NCBI RefSeq assembly: GCF_003002815.1 | Contig: NZ_PVTF01000024.1 | Coordinates: 58,993-122,992 of the forward strand | Length of the DNA: 64,000 nt | Reading direction: 5' to 3' | From: Umezawaea tangerina | GTDB taxonomy: Bacteria > Actinomycetota > Actinomycetes > Mycobacteriales > Pseudonocardiaceae | Position numbers and translations under genes: made by a program | Notes under the pieces: generated by a model | Databases searched by the model: none | What the model saw: the letters and a program-made list of their open reading frames with translations, nothing else | What the model was told of the DNA's origin: nothing | Part shown: positions 1-11,826 of the stretch, piece by piece | Layout of the letters: each line of letters starts with the position of its first letter | How positions within the stretch are numbered: position 1 is the stretch's first letter

Positions 1-96
1 TTTGCCGACCAGACCGGACTCGTCACCGGAACCGCAGGCGCCGACGAGCAAAAATGCGGAACAGGCCGCGACCAGCCGCAACAACGATTTCGGCAC
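1..96 (-). CDS. Lipoprotein, N-terminal fragment (cut by window edge)
   Basis: Only the first 32 codons are inside the window. They begin at a GTG preceded by a purine-rich GGAGGGGAAG ribosome site. The peptide is a clear type II signal peptide: basic MPKSLLRL start, hydrophobic core and lipobox LVGAC with the lipidated Cys near residue 21, then GSGDESG. The mature protein would be anchored to the outer face of the membrane. The upstream region holds a LacI-type palindrome and two other inverted repeats, so a sugar ABC-transporter binding protein is a reasonable guess. The mature domain lies outside the window, so the function is inference only. Confidence 0.75.
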   Translation of the reverse strand, partial: MPKSLLRLVAACSAFLLVGACGSGDESGLVGK

Positions 97-120
97 TGTT
101 CTTCCCCTCCGCGGGAGTCG

Positions 121-165
121 TCGACGGACGCATCCGTCGAACACCCGTCCGATAATCGGACGGGT
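121..165. promoter_or_regulatory. Two adjacent inverted repeats upstream of lipoprotein gene
   Basis: TCGACGGA-cgca-TCCGTCGA (121-140) is followed at once by ACCCGTCCGAT-A-ATCGGACGGGT (143-165). Both are perfect. They lie 25-70 bases upstream of the GTG at 96 on the minus strand. The second, with 11-bp arms and a 1-base centre, looks like a dimeric repressor site. An RNA hairpin in the 5' leader is the alternative. Confidence 0.5.
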
Positions 166-206
166 CATCGGTTATCGGTCCACGTGCTCGCCGGGAATCT
201 AGGCGG

Positions 207-220
207 CGAAAACGTTTCCG
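207..220. promoter_or_regulatory. LacI-family-like operator palindrome
   Basis: CGAAAACGTTTCCG is a near-perfect palindrome centred on CG, with one mismatched pair. This is the usual form of LacI/GalR-family operators, which are AT-rich arms around a central CG. It lies in the 221-bp gap upstream of the minus-strand lipoprotein gene. A TTGACA (272-277, minus) and a TTGACC (254-259, minus) lie further upstream, but neither has a well-spaced -10 box. Confidence 0.4.
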
Positions 221-317
221 TCTAGGCCCGATCGCGAAAACGCCATCCTGACCGGTCAAGGATCCGATAAATGTCAACGCTGACGTCGCGAGCCGTAACC
301 GCGATAAGAAAATCCGA

Positions 318-3008
<2,691 letters not shown>

Positions 3009-3069
3009 TCTTCCTTGGGTTCGGGTACCCCCACAGTGACCGACCCGGACGGCGAGCGCTGGTCGGCGC

Positions 3070-4245
3070 TCAGTCCCGCGGGTCGTCGGGGTCCAGGCCG
3101 TGCAGCGGGTGGACCGCCCGCCGGGTGTTGCGGATCGCCCCGTCGACCGGGGTGTCGCCGTCGCCGCCCCACGGCGTGAAGGTGGTGTCGGCGGCGTCGG
3201 TCATCGACGACGGCAGCGGCCGGTTCGGGGCCAGCCGGGAGGCGTGCGACACCCAGCCCGGCGGCAGCGGGACGTTCGGCTCCACGTCGCGGTCCAGCAC
3301 CGTGGCCAGCAGGTGCGTCCACGACCTCGGGACCACCCGCAGCAGCTCGTAGCCACCGCCGCCGAGCGCGAGCCACTTCCCGCCGGCGTGCGCCTCGGCG
3401 AGGTCGCGCAGCGCGCGGTAGATCGCCCGGTGGCCGTCCACCGACAGCGAGAGGTCGGCCAGCGGGTCCTCGCGGTGGCTGTCGACGCCGCACTGGGTGA
3501 CCAGGATCTGCGGCCGGAACGCGCCGAGCAGGCCGGGCACCACGGCGTGGAAGGCGCGCAGCCAGTTCCCGTCGCGGGTGCCGGGCGGCAGCGGCAGGTT
3601 CACCGCCGTGCCCTCCGCGCCCTTCCCGCCCAGCTCGGCGGGCCAGCCGGTGCCGGGCCACAGCGTCATCGGGTTCTGGTGCACCGAGATCGTCAGGACC
3701 CTCGGGTCGTCGTAGAACGCGTTCTGCACGCCGTCGCCGTGGTGCACGTCGACGTCGACGTAGGCGATCCGGTCGAACCCGTTGTCCAGCAGCCACGAGA
3801 TCGCGACCGCGCAGTCGTTGTAGACGCAGAAGCCCGCGGCGTGGTCGCGCATCGCGTGGTGCAGGCCGCCCGCGATGCTGACCGCCCGGTCCGCCTCGCC
3901 GGACGCGATGCGCCGCGCCGCCTCCATCGTGCCCCCGACGATCAGCGCGGACGCCTCGTGCATCCGCTCGAACACCGGGTTGTCGCTGGTCCCGAGGCCA
4001 TGACCGACGTCCCAGGCCGCGTGCGGGGCCGCCCGGACGGCGTTGAGGTAGGCCGCCTCGTGGACGCGTTCGATGTCGTCGTCGGTCGCCGCGTCGGGGG
4101 CGATCAGGGAGACGCCGTCGAGCACGCCGAGCTCCGTCGCGAGCCGGATCGTGAGATCCAGCCGGACGGGGTTCAGCGGGTGGTCCCCGCCCAGGTCGTA
4201 CCCGAGGAAGGACTGGTCCCAGACGACTGCGGCTGCCTTGCCCAT
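3070..4245 (-). CDS. acuC: AcuC-like histone-deacetylase-family protein
   Basis: This 391-residue zinc-dependent deacetylase has the class I HDAC core: HH at 129-130, GFCVYND at 138-144, DVDVHHGDG at 164-172 (zinc ligands expected at Asp166 and His168) and a later QCGVDSH carrying the third ligand. AcuC removes acetyl groups from acetyl-CoA synthetase and reactivates it. The gene ends 62 bases before the Pat-like acetyltransferase on the same strand, so the opposing enzymes probably act on the same targets. The frame stays open far upstream of 4245, but that extension runs through the DUF3558 gene and the repeat array; family homology begins at ATG 4245 (MGKAAAVVWDQS). Confidence 0.88.
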   Translation of the reverse strand: MGKAAAVVWDQSFLGYDLGGDHPLNPVRLDLTIRLATELGVLDGVSLIAPDAATDDDIERVHEAAYLNAVRAAPHAAWDVGHGLGTSDNPVFERMHEASALIVGGTMEAARRIASGEADRAVSIAGGLHHAMRDHAAGFCVYNDCAVAISWLLDNGFDRIAYVDVDVHHGDGVQNAFYDDPRVLTISVHQNPMTLWPGTGWPAELGGKGAEGTAVNLPLPPGTRDGNWLRAFHAVVPGLLGAFRPQILVTQCGVDSHREDPLADLSLSVDGHRAIYRALRDLAEAHAGGKWLALGGGGYELLRVVPRSWTHLLATVLDRDVEPNVPLPPGWVSHASRLAPNRPLPSSMTDAADTTFTPWGGDGDTPVDGAIRNTRRAVHPLHGLDPDDPRD

Positions 4246-4377
4246 GGGTCGCAACCTAGCCCAGATCACAGGTTGGCAGCCCTGCGGACGGCGGGGGCGG
4301 CCCGCACCTAGAGTCCTCCCGAAGACGCCCGCCATCGAGGATGGAACCGCGTCCAACGGAACGAGGTCAGAGCCCCC

Positions 4378-4998
4378 ATGCACATGCGACGAGTCCCCGC
4401 GCTGGCCGCCGCCCTGACCGTGGCCCTGACCCTCGGCCTCGGCGGCTGCGCGCAGAAGATCAACGGCACCGCGGTCATCGCCGCCGACGCGGGCCCGGTC
4501 GAGACCACCTCGACCACGAAGCCGTCGACCACCGGCAAGGCCCCGACCAGCGCGTCGAAGCCCACCGCCGCGTCGACCGGCTCCACCGGCACGACGGGCA
4601 AGCCCACCGGCAAGATCAAGATCACGACCAAGAAGAAGACCTCCGGCTACGAGAACTGCGACCTGCTCACACCCGCGGAGGTCGGCGCCGCCGTCGGCGC
4701 CAAGCCCTCCCCCACCAAGGGCTGCGTCCAGACCACCTCCGACCCGTTCGCCGTGGTCCTGATGATGGTCACCCTCGCCGAGTACGAGGGGCAGGCCAAG
4801 GAGATCGAGGTGGCGGGCAACACCGCCTACGAGATCAAGGACGGCGAGGACTGCTCCGTCATGGTCATGCTCACCGACGACCCCGACGAGATCACCCCTG
4901 CCTTCCTCGCCTCGGTCACCCCGGTCGACCAGATCGACACCTGCGGCATCGCCCTGAAACTCGCCACCGCAGGCTTCAACAAAATCCCCAACGCCTGA
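4378..4998 (+). CDS. DUF3558-family lipoprotein
   Basis: This 206-residue secreted lipoprotein has a signal peptide ending in the lipobox LGLGGC (Cys24). A Thr/Ser/Lys-rich low-complexity linker spans about residues 40-95, and then a folded domain begins ENCDLLTPAEVGAAVG. That opening, with paired Cys (CDLL, GCVQ, DCSV, DTCG), is typical of DUF3558, a family of unknown function abundant in Pseudonocardiaceae and mycobacteria. ATG at 4378 or at 4384 could be the start. The gene is divergent from acuC, and a strong hairpin follows the stop. Confidence 0.8.
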   Translation: MHMRRVPALAAALTVALTLGLGGCAQKINGTAVIAADAGPVETTSTTKPSTTGKAPTSASKPTAASTGSTGTTGKPTGKIKITTKKKTSGYENCDLLTPAEVGAAVGAKPSPTKGCVQTTSDPFAVVLMMVTLAEYEGQAKEIEVAGNTAYEIKDGEDCSVMVMLTDDPDEITPAFLASVTPVDQIDTCGIALKLATAGFNKIPNA

Positions 4999-5003
4999 CC
5001 CCA

Positions 5004-5047
5004 CCCCGCCCGACACACCCCGCTCCGGTGGGGTGGGTCGGGCGGGG
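5004..5047 (+). terminator. Hairpin after DUF3558 gene
   Basis: CCCCGCCCGAC pairs with GTCGGGCGGGG, and the inner ACCCC pairs with GGGGT across a 2x2 internal loop, giving 16 pairs around an 8-base loop. It starts six bases after the stop codon. There is no T-run, as is common for high-GC actinobacterial terminators. Confidence 0.7.
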
Positions 5048-5157
5048 GGTGAGCCGAGGGGAGCGGTGGATGTGTCCGGGGGGGCCGAGGTCCGGGGGCA
5101 GGTGGGCATTCCGGAACGCGGCCGGCGAGCGCCGGACGCGGTCGCAGGGTGGCCAAG

Positions 5158-5928
5158 CACCCGCGCAAGAGCTGCGCCGACGAGCAGACCACCGGCGGCC
5201 GAGCACCCGCGTGCAATGTGGGCAGGCAAGGCGACCGCACCAGCGACCAGCGACGGCGCCCACCCGCGCGCGGCTACGCCGAGACGCACCACACCGGTGC
5301 CCTCCGGCGGCAGGACACCCGCATGCAGGCTGTGTGGAAGCGCGCCGCACCGGCCCCCGGACAACCGAACACCGCGTACAGGCCACACCGAGGCGCGGGG
5401 CGCCCGGCATCCGGCCAAGAACCCGCGTGCGGGGGGTGAGCCGAGCGGACCACGCCAGCCATGCACCGACGGCAGAACACTCGCCTGCGGCTACTCCGAA
5501 CGCACCACACCGGCGCCCTCCAGCGACGGGACACCCGCGTGCGGGTGAGCTGGCGAGCAGACCAACAGCGACCTCTGACGGCGGGCCGTACGAGTACGGG
5601 CTGCGCCGAAGCACGGACCACACCGGCCCCGACAGCAGAACACCCGCATGGCGGGCTCCACCAACAAGCGGACCAGACCGGCACCTAACGGGGGGCGAGC
5701 ACCAATGTGCGGACTACACCGAGGAGCGGTCCGCGCCGCCATCCCGGCGGCTGAGCACCCGTGTGCAGGGTGAGCCGGTGAGCGAACCACCGGTCCCACT
5801 ACCACGGCAGGACATCCGTGCGAGGGCAGCGCCGAAGCGCAGACCACCCCGGCACCCTCCGACGGCAGGACATCCGCGTCAGAGCTGCGCCGACGGGCCA
5901 AACACACCACCCCCTCCGGCGGCAGGGC
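5158..5928. repeat. Degenerate tandem array, 14 units of about 56 bp
   Basis: Units begin near 5158, 5204, 5261, 5316, 5370, 5420, 5478, 5532, 5587, 5641, 5700, 5756, 5813 and 5871. A typical unit reads CACCCGCGTGCGGGCTG, then CGCCGAAGCGCACCACACC, then GGCGCCCTCCGGCGGCAGGA. Step lengths of 46-59 bases are mostly not multiples of three, so the reading frame shifts from unit to unit and the array is very unlikely to be protein-coding. It fills the gap between the convergent DUF3558 and sseA genes. No unit-spacer alternation of the CRISPR kind is seen. Confidence 0.8.
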
Positions 5929-5942
5929 GCCGGAGGGGGTGG
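5907..5942 (-). terminator. Hairpin after sseA
   Basis: A 15-bp perfect stem (core ACCCCCTCCGGCG with CGCCGGAGGGGGT) with a 6-base loop lies immediately downstream of the sseA stop on the minus strand. It uses the last repeat unit of the neighbouring array as its stem. Confidence 0.7.
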
Positions 5943-5943
5943 G

Positions 5944-6795
5944 TCAGCCCGCGTCGGGGCCGGTGGCGGTTGGGCGGGTGGGGTCGGTGGACCAGTTGGA
6001 CCAGGAGCCCGCGTAGAGGGTGGCGGGGGTGGTTTTGTCGGTCAAGCCTGCGACTTCCAGGGCCAGGATGACGGAGGAGGCGGTGACGCCGGAGCCGCAG
6101 TAGGCGCCGATGGGTGTGTCGGCGGTGACGCCTAGGGACTGGAAGCGGGTGGCGAGAGCAGCCGCGGTGAGCCAGCGGCCGTCGGCGCCCACGTGTTCGG
6201 CGGACGGGGCGTTGAGGGCGCCGGGGATGTGGCCCGCCCTGGGGTCGACGGGTTCGGTCTCGCCGCGGTAGCGGGCGCCCGCCCTGGCGTCGAGCAGGAC
6301 GCCGGTGCGGGCGAGGGTGGCGGCGCCGTCGGCGTCGACCACGGGCATGGCGCCGGGGCGGACCTCGATGTCGCCGGGCTTCGGGGCCGGGGTGGCGGCG
6401 GTGACCTCGCGGGCCTCGGAGGTCCATGCCGCGAAGCCGCCGTCGAGGACGGCGACCTCGTCGTGGCCCGCCCAGCGCAGCAGCCACCAGACGCGCGCCG
6501 CGACCGAGCCGTCACCACCGTCGTAGGCGACCACGGGGTGGCCCGCGCGGACGCCCGCGGCGCGCAGGACGCGCTCCAGTGCCACCGGTTCGGGGAGCGG
6601 GTGCCTGCCGCCCGGACCGGGTGGTGAGGAGAGTTCCTGGTCGAGGTCGACATATTCCGCACCGGGAATATGCGCGACCTCGTAGTCTTGACGTCCTGGT
6701 GGTCCACCGAGTCGCCAACGCACGTCCAGAACGACTGGTGGACGGTCACCGCTCAGTGCCGCGGCGAGCGCTTCGGTGCTGATCAAGGGATGCAC
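5944..6795 (-). CDS. sseA: Thiosulfate/3-mercaptopyruvate sulfurtransferase (tandem rhodanese)
   Basis: This 283-residue protein has two rhodanese domains. The N-terminal inactive copy includes VVLDVRW and HIPGAEYVDL, and the C-terminal copy carries the active-site loop CGSGVTAS. It transfers sulfur from thiosulfate or 3-mercaptopyruvate to a thiophilic acceptor in the cytosol. The start is taken as GTG 6795, because AGGA lies about 7 bases upstream; an in-frame GTG at 6810 is the alternative. It is divergent from ideR across a 100-bp gap. Confidence 0.85.
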   Translation of the reverse strand: MHPLISTEALAAALSGDRPPVVLDVRWRLGGPPGRQDYEVAHIPGAEYVDLDQELSSPPGPGGRHPLPEPVALERVLRAAGVRAGHPVVAYDGGDGSVAARVWWLLRWAGHDEVAVLDGGFAAWTSEAREVTAATPAPKPGDIEVRPGAMPVVDADGAATLARTGVLLDARAGARYRGETEPVDPRAGHIPGALNAPSAEHVGADGRWLTAAALATRFQSLGVTADTPIGAYCGSGVTASSVILALEVAGLTDKTTPATLYAGSWSNWSTDPTRPTATGPDAG

Positions 6796-6895
6796 GACAC
6801 CATCCTGCACCGCCCGCGACCGACCTCGGCACCACACGTGGCCTGTAGTGACCTCGGGTGCGACTAGCATTGACGACATACGAAGGGGAGCGGGC

Positions 6896-7588
6896 GTGAA
6901 CGACCTCATCGACACCACGGAGATGTACCTCCGGACCATCTACGAGCTCGAGGAAGAGGGCGTGGTGCCCCTGCGGGCTCGGATCGCCGAGCGCCTTGGG
7001 CAGAGCGGTCCGACCGTGAGCCAGACCGTCGGCCGCATGGAGCGCGACGGTCTCGTGATCGTGGCCGGGGACCGGCACCTCGAGCTGACCGACCAGGGCC
7101 GCAACCTGGCCATCGCGGTCATGCGCAAGCACCGGCTCGCGGAGCGCCTCCTCGTCGACATCATCGGGCTGGAGTGGGAGCACGTCCACAGCGAGGCCTG
7201 CCGCTGGGAGCACGTCATGAGCGAGGCGGTGGAGCGCAAGCTCGTCAAGCTGCTCAACAACCCGACGACCTCGCCCTACGGCAACCCGATCCCCGGCCTG
7301 GACAAGCTGGGCGACGGCAAGCCCGCGCCCGCCGCCGAGGCGGACCTGATCCGCATCGACGAGGTCGCCCGCCGCGGCGGCGGCAAGGTCGAGGTGCGCC
7401 GGATCGCCGAGCACATCCAGCTCGACCCCGACCTGATGGCCGAGCTGAAGGACGCGGGCGTCGTGCCCGGCGGGACCGTCGAGGTCGACCCGCTCGCGGG
7501 CGCCAAGGTGATCAAGGTCCGCGGCAACGGCAGCAGCGCCACGCTCGACCCGTCGGTCGCCCACGCCGTCATGGTGCAGGCGCGGTGA
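6896..7588 (+). CDS. ideR: Iron-dependent repressor IdeR (DtxR family)
   Basis: This 230-residue Fe(II)-activated repressor of iron uptake and storage genes is the same length as mycobacterial IdeR. It has a winged-helix N-terminus (PLRARIAERL, GPTVSQTVGRM), a dimerisation domain and a C-terminal SH3-like domain. All metal ligands known for IdeR fall at the expected places: site 1 His79, Glu83, His98; site 2 Met10, Cys102, Glu105, His106. Start GTG 6896 has GAAGGGGAG upstream. Its stop overlaps the galK start by four bases, so the galactose genes are translationally coupled to it, which is an unexpected operon partner. Confidence 0.95.
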   Translation: MNDLIDTTEMYLRTIYELEEEGVVPLRARIAERLGQSGPTVSQTVGRMERDGLVIVAGDRHLELTDQGRNLAIAVMRKHRLAERLLVDIIGLEWEHVHSEACRWEHVMSEAVERKLVKLLNNPTTSPYGNPIPGLDKLGDGKPAPAAEADLIRIDEVARRGGGKVEVRRIAEHIQLDPDLMAELKDAGVVPGGTVEVDPLAGAKVIKVRGNGSSATLDPSVAHAVMVQAR

Positions 7589-8766
7589 CGACGGCGGACC
7601 GAGCCGCCGCAGCGTTCCAGCAGGTGTACGGCCGGGTGCCCGACGGCATCTGGTCGGCCCCCGGCCGGGTGAACCTGATCGGCGAGCACACCGACTACAA
7701 CGACGGCTTCGTGCTGCCGTTCGCGCTGCCCTACCGGATCGCGGTGGCGGCGGCGCCTCGCGCGGACGGCGTCCTCGCCGTCGGCACCCTGGGCGTCGAC
7801 GGCAACGTCCAGCACGCGGACCCGTTCCCGATCGCGGACCTGGAGCCCGGCCTCGTGTCCGGGTGGGCCGCGTACCCCTCGGGGGTGGCCTGGGTCCTGC
7901 GGTCGCAGGGCATCACCGGCGGGGCCGACCTGATGGTCGCGGGCGACGTGCCCGCGGGCGCGGGCCTGTCCTCGTCGCACGCGCTGGAGTGCGCGGTCGC
8001 CCTCGCGCTGCTCGGCCTCGCGGGCCTGTCCCCCGACGGCGACGAGGCCTCCTCGCCGACCCGCCAGGAGATCGCCCGGTGGGTGCAGCGCTCGGAGAAC
8101 GACTTCGTCGGCGCCCCGACCGGGCTGCTCGACCAGACCGCGTCGCTGTGCTGCGTCGAGGCGCACGCGCTGTTCCTCGACGTGCGGTCCGGCAAGTCCG
8201 AGCAGGTCCACTTCGACGCGGCCGCGGCCGGGCTCGAGGTGCTGGTGGTCGACACCCGCGCCAGCCACTCGCACACCGACGGCGGCTACGGCGCGCGCCG
8301 GGCGGGCTGCGAGCGGGCCGCAGGGATCCTCGGCGTGCCCGCGCTGCGCGACGTCGAGGTCAGCGAGCTGACCGGGACGCTGGCCAGGCTGCCCGAGGAC
8401 CTGCGGCCACTGGTGCGGCACGTGGTGACCGAGAACGACCGGGTCCTGCAGACCGTCGACCTGCTGCGCGCCGGCGGACTGGGCGACATCGGCCCGCTGC
8501 TGAGCGCCTCGCACGCCAGCCTGCGCGACGACTACCGGGTCTCGTGCCTGGAGCTCGACCTCGCCGTCGACGCCGCCATGGCCGCGGGCGCGCTGGGCGC
8601 GCGGATGGTCGGCGGCGGGTTCGGCGGCTCGGCCATCGCGCTGGTGCCGGTCGACCGGCACCCGGCCGTCGAGAAGTCGGTCCTCGCCGCGTTCGCCGAG
8701 CGCTCGCTGCCCAAACCGAGGCTGTTCACGGCCGTGCCCTCCGCGGGCGCGGGCCGGGACCGCTGA
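7585..8766 (+). CDS. galK: Galactokinase
   Basis: This 393-residue GHMP kinase phosphorylates galactose to galactose-1-phosphate in the Leloir pathway. The galactokinase signature GRVNLIGEHTDYNDG lies near residues 26-40, the ATP loop GAGLSSSHALE follows in the middle, and GGGFGGSAIALV sits near the C-terminus. The GTG start overlaps the ideR stop (GTGA). galE follows after 42 bases, but no galT uridylyltransferase is present in the window. Confidence 0.93.
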   Translation: MTTADRAAAAFQQVYGRVPDGIWSAPGRVNLIGEHTDYNDGFVLPFALPYRIAVAAAPRADGVLAVGTLGVDGNVQHADPFPIADLEPGLVSGWAAYPSGVAWVLRSQGITGGADLMVAGDVPAGAGLSSSHALECAVALALLGLAGLSPDGDEASSPTRQEIARWVQRSENDFVGAPTGLLDQTASLCCVEAHALFLDVRSGKSEQVHFDAAAAGLEVLVVDTRASHSHTDGGYGARRAGCERAAGILGVPALRDVEVSELTGTLARLPEDLRPLVRHVVTENDRVLQTVDLLRAGGLGDIGPLLSASHASLRDDYRVSCLELDLAVDAAMAAGALGARMVGGGFGGSAIALVPVDRHPAVEKSVLAAFAERSLPKPRLFTAVPSAGAGRDR

Positions 8767-8808
8767 CCTCACGACCGAACAGATCCACGAACGAAAGCGA
8801 GGACCACG

Positions 8809-9771
8809 GTGAAGCTGCTCGTGACGGGCGGTGCCGGGTACGTCGGCAGCGTGTGCGCGGCTCGACTGATCGAGTCCGGCCACGAGGTGGTCGTGCTCGA
8901 CGACCTGTCCACCGGGCACGCGGACGCGGTCCCCTCCGGCGCCCGGTTCGTCGAGGGCGACATCAACGAGGTCATCGGCTCGGTGCTCGCCGAGGGCTTC
9001 GACGGCGTGCTGCACTTCGCGGCCAAGTCGCTGGTCGGCGAGTCGATGGTGGACCCGGCCAAGTACTGGCAGGGCAACGTCGTCACCTCGCTGCGCCTGC
9101 TGGACGCGATGCGCGAGCACGGCACCCCGCGGCTGGTGTTCTCCTCCACCGCCGCCACCTACGGCGAGCCGGAGGAGGTGCCGATCGCCGAGTCCGCGCC
9201 GACCCGCCCGACGAACACCTACGGCGCGACGAAGCTCGCGATCGACCACGCCATCACCTCCTACGCCGCCGCGCACGGCCTGGCCGCGGTCAGCCTGCGC
9301 TACTTCAACGTGGCGGGCGCGCACGGCCCGGTCGGCGAGCGGCACGCGGTCGAGACGCACCTCATCCCCCTGGTCCTCCAGGTCGCGCTCGGCCAGCGCG
9401 AGCAGATCCAGATCTACGGCGAGGACTGGCCCACCGAGGACGGCACCTGCGTGCGGGACTACATCCACGTCACCGACCTCGCGGACGCCCACCTGCTGTC
9501 GTTGGAGCACGCCGTCGCGGGCGAGCACCGGATCTACAACCTCGGCAACGGCACCGGTTTCTCGGTGAAGCAGGTCATCGACACCTGCCGCGAGGTCACC
9601 GGCCACCCCATCCCCGCCGTGATCGCACCCCGGCGCGCGGGCGACCCCGCCGTCCTGGTCGCCTCCAGCGAGCGGGCCCGGACCGACCTCGGGTGGAAGC
9701 CCGAGCGCGCCGACCTGACCGGAATCGTGCGCGACGCCTGGGAATTCACCCGGTCCCGTCAGGAGGCATGA
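8809..9771 (+). CDS. galE: UDP-glucose 4-epimerase
   Basis: This 320-residue short-chain dehydrogenase-type epimerase interconverts UDP-galactose and UDP-glucose. The NAD-binding motif GGAGYVGS is at residues 7-14, and the catalytic YGATK is near 139-143. Start GTG 8809 follows GAAAGCGAGGACCAC. It lies in the same operon as galK; together they supply or consume UDP-galactose for sugar catabolism or envelope glycans. Confidence 0.93.
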   Translation: MKLLVTGGAGYVGSVCAARLIESGHEVVVLDDLSTGHADAVPSGARFVEGDINEVIGSVLAEGFDGVLHFAAKSLVGESMVDPAKYWQGNVVTSLRLLDAMREHGTPRLVFSSTAATYGEPEEVPIAESAPTRPTNTYGATKLAIDHAITSYAAAHGLAAVSLRYFNVAGAHGPVGERHAVETHLIPLVLQVALGQREQIQIYGEDWPTEDGTCVRDYIHVTDLADAHLLSLEHAVAGEHRIYNLGNGTGFSVKQVIDTCREVTGHPIPAVIAPRRAGDPAVLVASSERARTDLGWKPERADLTGIVRDAWEFTRSRQEA

Positions 9772-9777
9772 GCCCGG

Positions 9778-11826
9778 ATGACCACCAGTTCGGCGACAGC
9801 CGCGGACTTCGCGGATCTCGCCACCTTCAACGCCCTGCCCCGCGTCGGTTCGCCCGCGCTCTCGCCGGACGGGTCGCGCCTCGTGGCCGTCGTGTCCGAG
9901 CTCGCGCCGGACGGCAAGACCTGGCAGGGCGCGCTCTGGGAGATCGACCCGAAGGGCGAGGGGGCGCCCCGGCGGCTGACCAGCGCCACCAAGGGCGAGT
10001 CCAGCCCCGCTTTCGCTCCGGACGGCTCGCTGCTGTTCCTCTCCAGCCGCCCCGACCCGCAGGCCACCGACAAGGACAAACCCGGCAAGGACAAGACCGC
10101 GCTGTGGCTGCTGCCCGCCGCCGGTGAGGCCAGGGAGGTCTACCGGCCCGCGGGCGGCGTCGAGAAGTTCGCCGTCGCCGCCGACTCGGGCACCCTGCTG
10201 CTGTCCGCGACCGCGCACCCCACCGCCGCGTTCGGCGAGGAGGACGCGACCAAGCGCAAGGCCCGCGAGGACTCCGGGATCACCGCGATCCTGCACGAGG
10301 GCTACCCGATCCGGTACTGGGACTCCGACATCGGCCCCGCCTATCGGCGCGCGCTCACCACGGGGCCGGTCACCGCGGACAGCGGGCGGGTCGACGCCGC
10401 CGACGTGCGCGACCTGACCCCGGACGCCCGCAGCACCATCGAGGACATCATCGCGATCAGCCCCGACGGGCGGTGGGCGCTGTACTCCGAGCAGGTGCCG
10501 GTCAGCCCGGCCTACGGCGACCGCTACAACCTGCGCCTCGCCGCGACCGACGGCAGCTCGAACCGGGTGCTCGCCGACGAGCCGGACCACTCCTTCGTCG
10601 GTGGCGCCTTCACCCCGGACTCGACGGCCGTGATCGCCGTCCGCGTCGTCGACTCGACCGCCGACAGCCCCTGGTTCGGCACCCTGGTGCGGATCGACGT
10701 GGCCACCGGCGAGACCACCGACCTCACGCCGGACTTCCCCGAGGAGCCCGCCTCCCCGGTCGTCAGCCCCGACGGCTCCGCGGTCTACTTCACCAGCAGC
10801 CACCGCGGCCACCAGCCCGTGTGGCGGCTCGACCTGGCGTCCGGCGACGTCACCCGGTTGACCGCCCGCGGGGCCTACACCGACGTCATCGTGAGCCCGG
10901 ACAGCACCACGGTGTACGCCATGGGCGGTGCCGTCGACCACCCGCCGACCCCGGTGCGCCTGGACGCCACCGCCGTCGAGCAGGAGCCCGTGCGACTGCC
11001 CGCGCCCGGCACCGTGTCCTCGCTGCCCGGCACCCTCACCGAGATCGAGACCACCGTCGCCGACGGCCGCACCGTCCGCGCCTGGCTGGTCCTGCCCGAG
11101 GGCGCCTCCGCCGACCGCCCCGCCCCGCTGCTGCTGTGGGTGCACGGCGGCCCGGTCATGAGCTGGAACAACTGGAGCTGGCGCTGGAACTGGTGGCTCA
11201 TGGCCGCCCGCGGCTACGCCGTCCTCCTGCCCGACCCGGCGCTGTCCACCGGCTACGGCCACGACTTCGTCAAGGCGGGCTGGGGCCGCTGGGGCGCCGA
11301 GCCGTACACCGACCTGATGGCCATCACCGACGTCGCCGAACGCCGCGACGACATCGACAACAGCCGCACGGCCGCCATGGGCGGCTCGTTCGGCGGTTAC
11401 ATGGCCAACTGGATCGCCACCCAGACCACCCGGTTCCGCGCCATCGTCACGCACGCGTCCCTGTGGCACCTCGACGCGTTCACCGGCAGCACCGACGGCA
11501 GCTTCTACTGGATCCGCGAGATGGGCGACCCGCTCACCCAGCCCGACCGGGTCAAGGCCAACTCGCCGCACCTGTACGTCGCCAACATCGAGACACCGAT
11601 GCTCGTCATCCACGGCGACAAGGACTACCGGGTCCCGATCGGCGAGGGCCAACGCCTGTACTTCGACCTGCTGCGCCACGGCGTCAACGCCAAGTTCCTG
11701 TACTACCCCACCGAGAACCATTGGATCCTCACCCCCGGCAACAGCCGGATCTGGTACGAGACGATCTTCGCCTTCCTCGCCGAACACGTGCTCGCCGAGG
11801 ACTGGAAACGACCTGAACTGCTCTGA
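9778..11826 (+). CDS. S9-family prolyl oligopeptidase / acylaminoacyl-peptidase-like
   Basis: This 682-residue cytosolic serine peptidase has an N-terminal seven-bladed WD40-like propeller (repeats such as SPDGSRLV, SPDGRWAL, SPDGSAVYF) and a C-terminal alpha/beta-hydrolase. The catalytic triad is read as Ser near 537 (GGSFGGYM), Asp near 615 (HGDKDYRVP) and His near 647 (ENHWI). No signal peptide is seen. AGGAGG lies 11 bases before the ATG, within the galE end, so it is the last gene of the ideR-galK-galE unit. The exact peptide specificity cannot be read from the sequence. Confidence 0.88.
   Translation: MTTSSATAADFADLATFNALPRVGSPALSPDGSRLVAVVSELAPDGKTWQGALWEIDPKGEGAPRRLTSATKGESSPAFAPDGSLLFLSSRPDPQATDKDKPGKDKTALWLLPAAGEAREVYRPAGGVEKFAVAADSGTLLLSATAHPTAAFGEEDATKRKAREDSGITAILHEGYPIRYWDSDIGPAYRRALTTGPVTADSGRVDAADVRDLTPDARSTIEDIIAISPDGRWALYSEQVPVSPAYGDRYNLRLAATDGSSNRVLADEPDHSFVGGAFTPDSTAVIAVRVVDSTADSPWFGTLVRIDVATGETTDLTPDFPEEPASPVVSPDGSAVYFTSSHRGHQPVWRLDLASGDVTRLTARGAYTDVIVSPDSTTVYAMGGAVDHPPTPVRLDATAVEQEPVRLPAPGTVSSLPGTLTEIETTVADGRTVRAWLVLPEGASADRPAPLLLWVHGGPVMSWNNWSWRWNWWLMAARGYAVLLPDPALSTGYGHDFVKAGWGRWGAEPYTDLMAITDVAERRDDIDNSRTAAMGGSFGGYMANWIATQTTRFRAIVTHASLWHLDAFTGSTDGSFYWIREMGDPLTQPDRVKANSPHLYVANIETPMLVIHGDKDYRVPIGEGQRLYFDLLRHGVNAKFLYYPTENHWILTPGNSRIWYETIFAFLAEHVLAEDWKRPELL

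Noticed and set aside
4246..5466. N-terminal extension of the AcuC-like protein through the upstream repeats
   Set aside because: The open frame is continuous, but it crosses the DUF3558 gene and the repeat array, and family homology starts at 4245.
5158..5928. CRISPR array
   Set aside because: Units are contiguous and degenerate along their whole length, with no constant repeat and unique spacer alternation, and no cas genes.
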